Source of the DNA: Microbacterium sp. MYb66
GTDB taxonomy: Bacteria; Actinomycetota; Actinomycetes; Actinomycetales; Microbacteriaceae
Reading direction: 5' to 3'
Assembly: GCF_002979435.1 (NCBI RefSeq)
Contig: NZ_PCOV01000013.1
Location: forward strand, 1 to 57,990
DNA length: 57,990 bases
This document shows positions 56,952 through 57,990 of the stretch, in pieces. Position numbers and translations under genes: made by a program. The notes beneath the pieces were generated by a model. That model was not told the DNA's origin. It ran no database searches and worked only from the letters and a program-made list of their open reading frames with translations. Within the stretch, counting starts at the first letter, position 1; each line of letters begins with the position of its first letter.

Positions 56952-57990
56952 TGAAGGCCGCCACGTTCTTCGACGGGTCCGGATGGCGCGAGGGCGTCGT
57001 CGAACTCGTCGACGGGCGCGTGCGGCTGCGCGCGGAGGCTCCCGCCACCGGGCTTCCCCGGGTCGGAGGCGTCATCACCGGCGGCTTCACCGACCACCAC
57101 GTGCACCTGCAGCTCGCGGAGCACGGCCTGCTTGCGGGCTCCCGGCTCGGGCGCGTGGTCGATCTCGGCGGCAATCCGGATGCGGTCCGCCGGCTCGCCG
57201 TGCACAACTCCGGAGACACCCCTGCTGAACCGGGCTCGCCCCTCATTTCCGCCACTTTGCCCGCCGATTCCGAGGAGTTGCGCACGCCGTTCGCGCAGCA
57301 CCGCGTCGATATCGGATTCGCCGGAGCCTTCCTCGCCGCTCCCGGCGGCTACCCTTCCGACCGCTCCTGGGCACCGGCCGGCTCCGTGCGGGAGATCGCC
57401 GATGCGGATGCCGCGGCCGACGCCGTGGTCGAGATGGCGGATGCCGGCGCCTCGTGCATCAAGGTCACCAGCAACAGCACCGCGGGACCGGTCTTCTCAG
57501 ACGACCTCTTCCGCACGATCGTCGCTCTCGCCGCCGACCGCGGCCTCCCCGTCGTCGCCCATGCCGAGGGCGCCGGTGAGGCGCAGCGCGTCGTCCGTCT
57601 CGGCACCGCGCGCCTCGCGCACGCCCCCTTCACGGAACCGCTCGACGATGACGAGATCGCGCGGCATGCGGCATCCGCCTCCTGGGTCTCGACCCTGGCG
57701 ATCCACGACGGCCCCGAACGGGTGGTCGCGATCGACAACGTGCGCCGTTTCCACGCGGCCGGCGGCACCGTGCTCTACGGCACCGACCTCGGCAACGGGC
57801 CGATGCCCGTCGACCTGAACCCGCGCGAGATCTCGGCGCTACGGGAAGCGGGCCTCGACGACGCGGCGCTGCTCCGCACGCTCGCCCCGGTCGACCCGCT
57901 CGAGCCTTCGTCCGCTCTCCTGCTCCTCCCCGGCGGATCCCCGTCATCCGCCGATCCGCTCGACGCCCGCCCCCTCACCCCCGCAGACCT
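56951..57990 (+). CDS. metal-dependent amidohydrolase, partial at window end
   Basis: At least 346 residues, open to the right edge. The fold starts VVELVDGRV, then metal motif GGFTDHHVHL (His50, His52), a middle Lys (SCIKVTSNS), His in VVAHAEG and RLAHAPF, and the catalytic Asp in YGTDLGNG: an imidazolonepropionase/aryldialkylphosphatase-like amidohydrolase. Overlap TGATG with kynA makes it the natural candidate for removing the formyl group from N-formylkynurenine in place of KynB. Residues 84-112 are encoded by a palindromic insert that looks foreign. C-terminus outside the window. Confidence 0.85.
   Translation, partial: MKAATFFDGSGWREGVVELVDGRVRLRAEAPATGLPRVGGVITGGFTDHHVHLQLAEHGLLAGSRLGRVVDLGGNPDAVRRLAVHNSGDTPAEPGSPLISATLPADSEELRTPFAQHRVDIGFAGAFLAAPGGYPSDRSWAPAGSVREIADADAAADAVVEMADAGASCIKVTSNSTAGPVFSDDLFRTIVALAADRGLPVVAHAEGAGEAQRVVRLGTARLAHAPFTEPLDDDEIARHAASASWVSTLAIHDGPERVVAIDNVRRFHAAGGTVLYGTDLGNGPMPVDLNPREISALREAGLDDAALLRTLAPVDPLEPSSALLLLPGGSPSSADPLDARPLTPAD
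57200..57285. repeat. 86-bp palindromic element inside amidohydrolase gene
   Basis: GTGCACAACTCC (57200-57211) and GGAGTTGCGCAC (57274-57285) are inverted end repeats, 11 of 12 matching. The 62 bases between use codons unlike the flanks (ATT, TTG, GAT-TCC, ACT). The insert stays in frame and encodes a Pro/Ser/Glu-rich loop with no counterpart in the fold. It looks like a REP/MITE-type dispersed palindrome. Confidence 0.55.

Noticed and set aside
1..57990. Prophage, insertion sequence or genomic-island borders
   Set aside because: No transposase, integrase, phage structural gene or tRNA was seen, and gene style is uniform apart from small local regions already listed.

Overview
The window is very GC-rich and densely packed. 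It looks like a chromosome segment from an actinobacterium of the family Microbacteriaceae, most likely Microbacterium or a close relative. Grounds for this: protein families such as DUF4916, DUF6412 and the DUF7882-type protein, an IdeR/DtxR-like iron box, frequent GTG/TTG starts, ATGA/GTGA/TGATG gene overlaps, and many starts with a TANNNT -10 hexamer only 6-7 bases upstream (leaderless mRNA style). I see no rRNA or tRNA, insertion sequence, prophage or CRISPR array. No gene-free stretch exceeds 300 bases. The genus call is inference.

Layout. 0-3.1 kb: APC permease, Nudix-like protein, serine esterase. 3.2-9.7 kb: a ferric-siderophore locus (a flavin reductase fused to a methyltransferase-like domain, lipoprotein, AraC regulator, two FecCD permeases, ATPase) around an iron box. 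10-18 kb: ABC-F protein, giant helicase Lhr, EI24 membrane protein, Nei-type DNA glycosylase. 18-20 kb: WYL regulator, alpha/beta hydrolase, beta-helix protein. 20.1-24 kb: an envelope-stress locus (LuxR-type regulator, PspC-fused kinase, divergent PspC membrane protein) resembling EsrISR of Corynebacterium. 24-29.2 kb: effector-domain-only LysR-like protein, amidotransferase-like protein, antiporter, PurU, nitronate monooxygenase. 29.3-30.4 kb: a small DUF6412 membrane protein followed by a YidC homologue, with the marks of a translation-arrest control device. 30.4-34.2 kb: EamA transporter, short-chain dehydrogenase, FHA-CBS-CinA run.

34.3-41.8 kb: a complete phosphonate uptake and breakdown operon (phnD, phnC, fused phnE, FAD oxidoreductase, phosphonatase-like HAD, alcohol dehydrogenase) with a divergent GntR/HutC regulator. 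41.8-44.1 kb: a hairpin-rich convergent spacer, then a kinase and a divergent response regulator. A 15-codon peptide gene with a perfect Shine-Dalgarno sequence sits directly upstream of the kinase. 44.1-45.1 kb: an EamA transporter behind a guanidine-I (ykkC) riboswitch. 45.2-51 kb: M18 aminopeptidase, NCS1 permease with isochorismatase-type hydrolase, metallo-beta-lactamase-fold protein with divergent TetR regulator, alpha/beta hydrolase. 51.1-56 kb: PLP decarboxylase, TetR regulator, agmatine deiminase, amidase. 56.1 kb to the end: tryptophan 2,3-dioxygenase overlapping a metal-dependent amidohydrolase that runs off the window and carries an 86-bp palindromic insert.

The three strongest leads are the DUF6412-yidC arrest-peptide arrangement (RAPG motif plus a switchable stem before yidC), the guanidine riboswitch controlling an EamA transporter, and the unannotated 15-residue peptide gene in the two-component locus.
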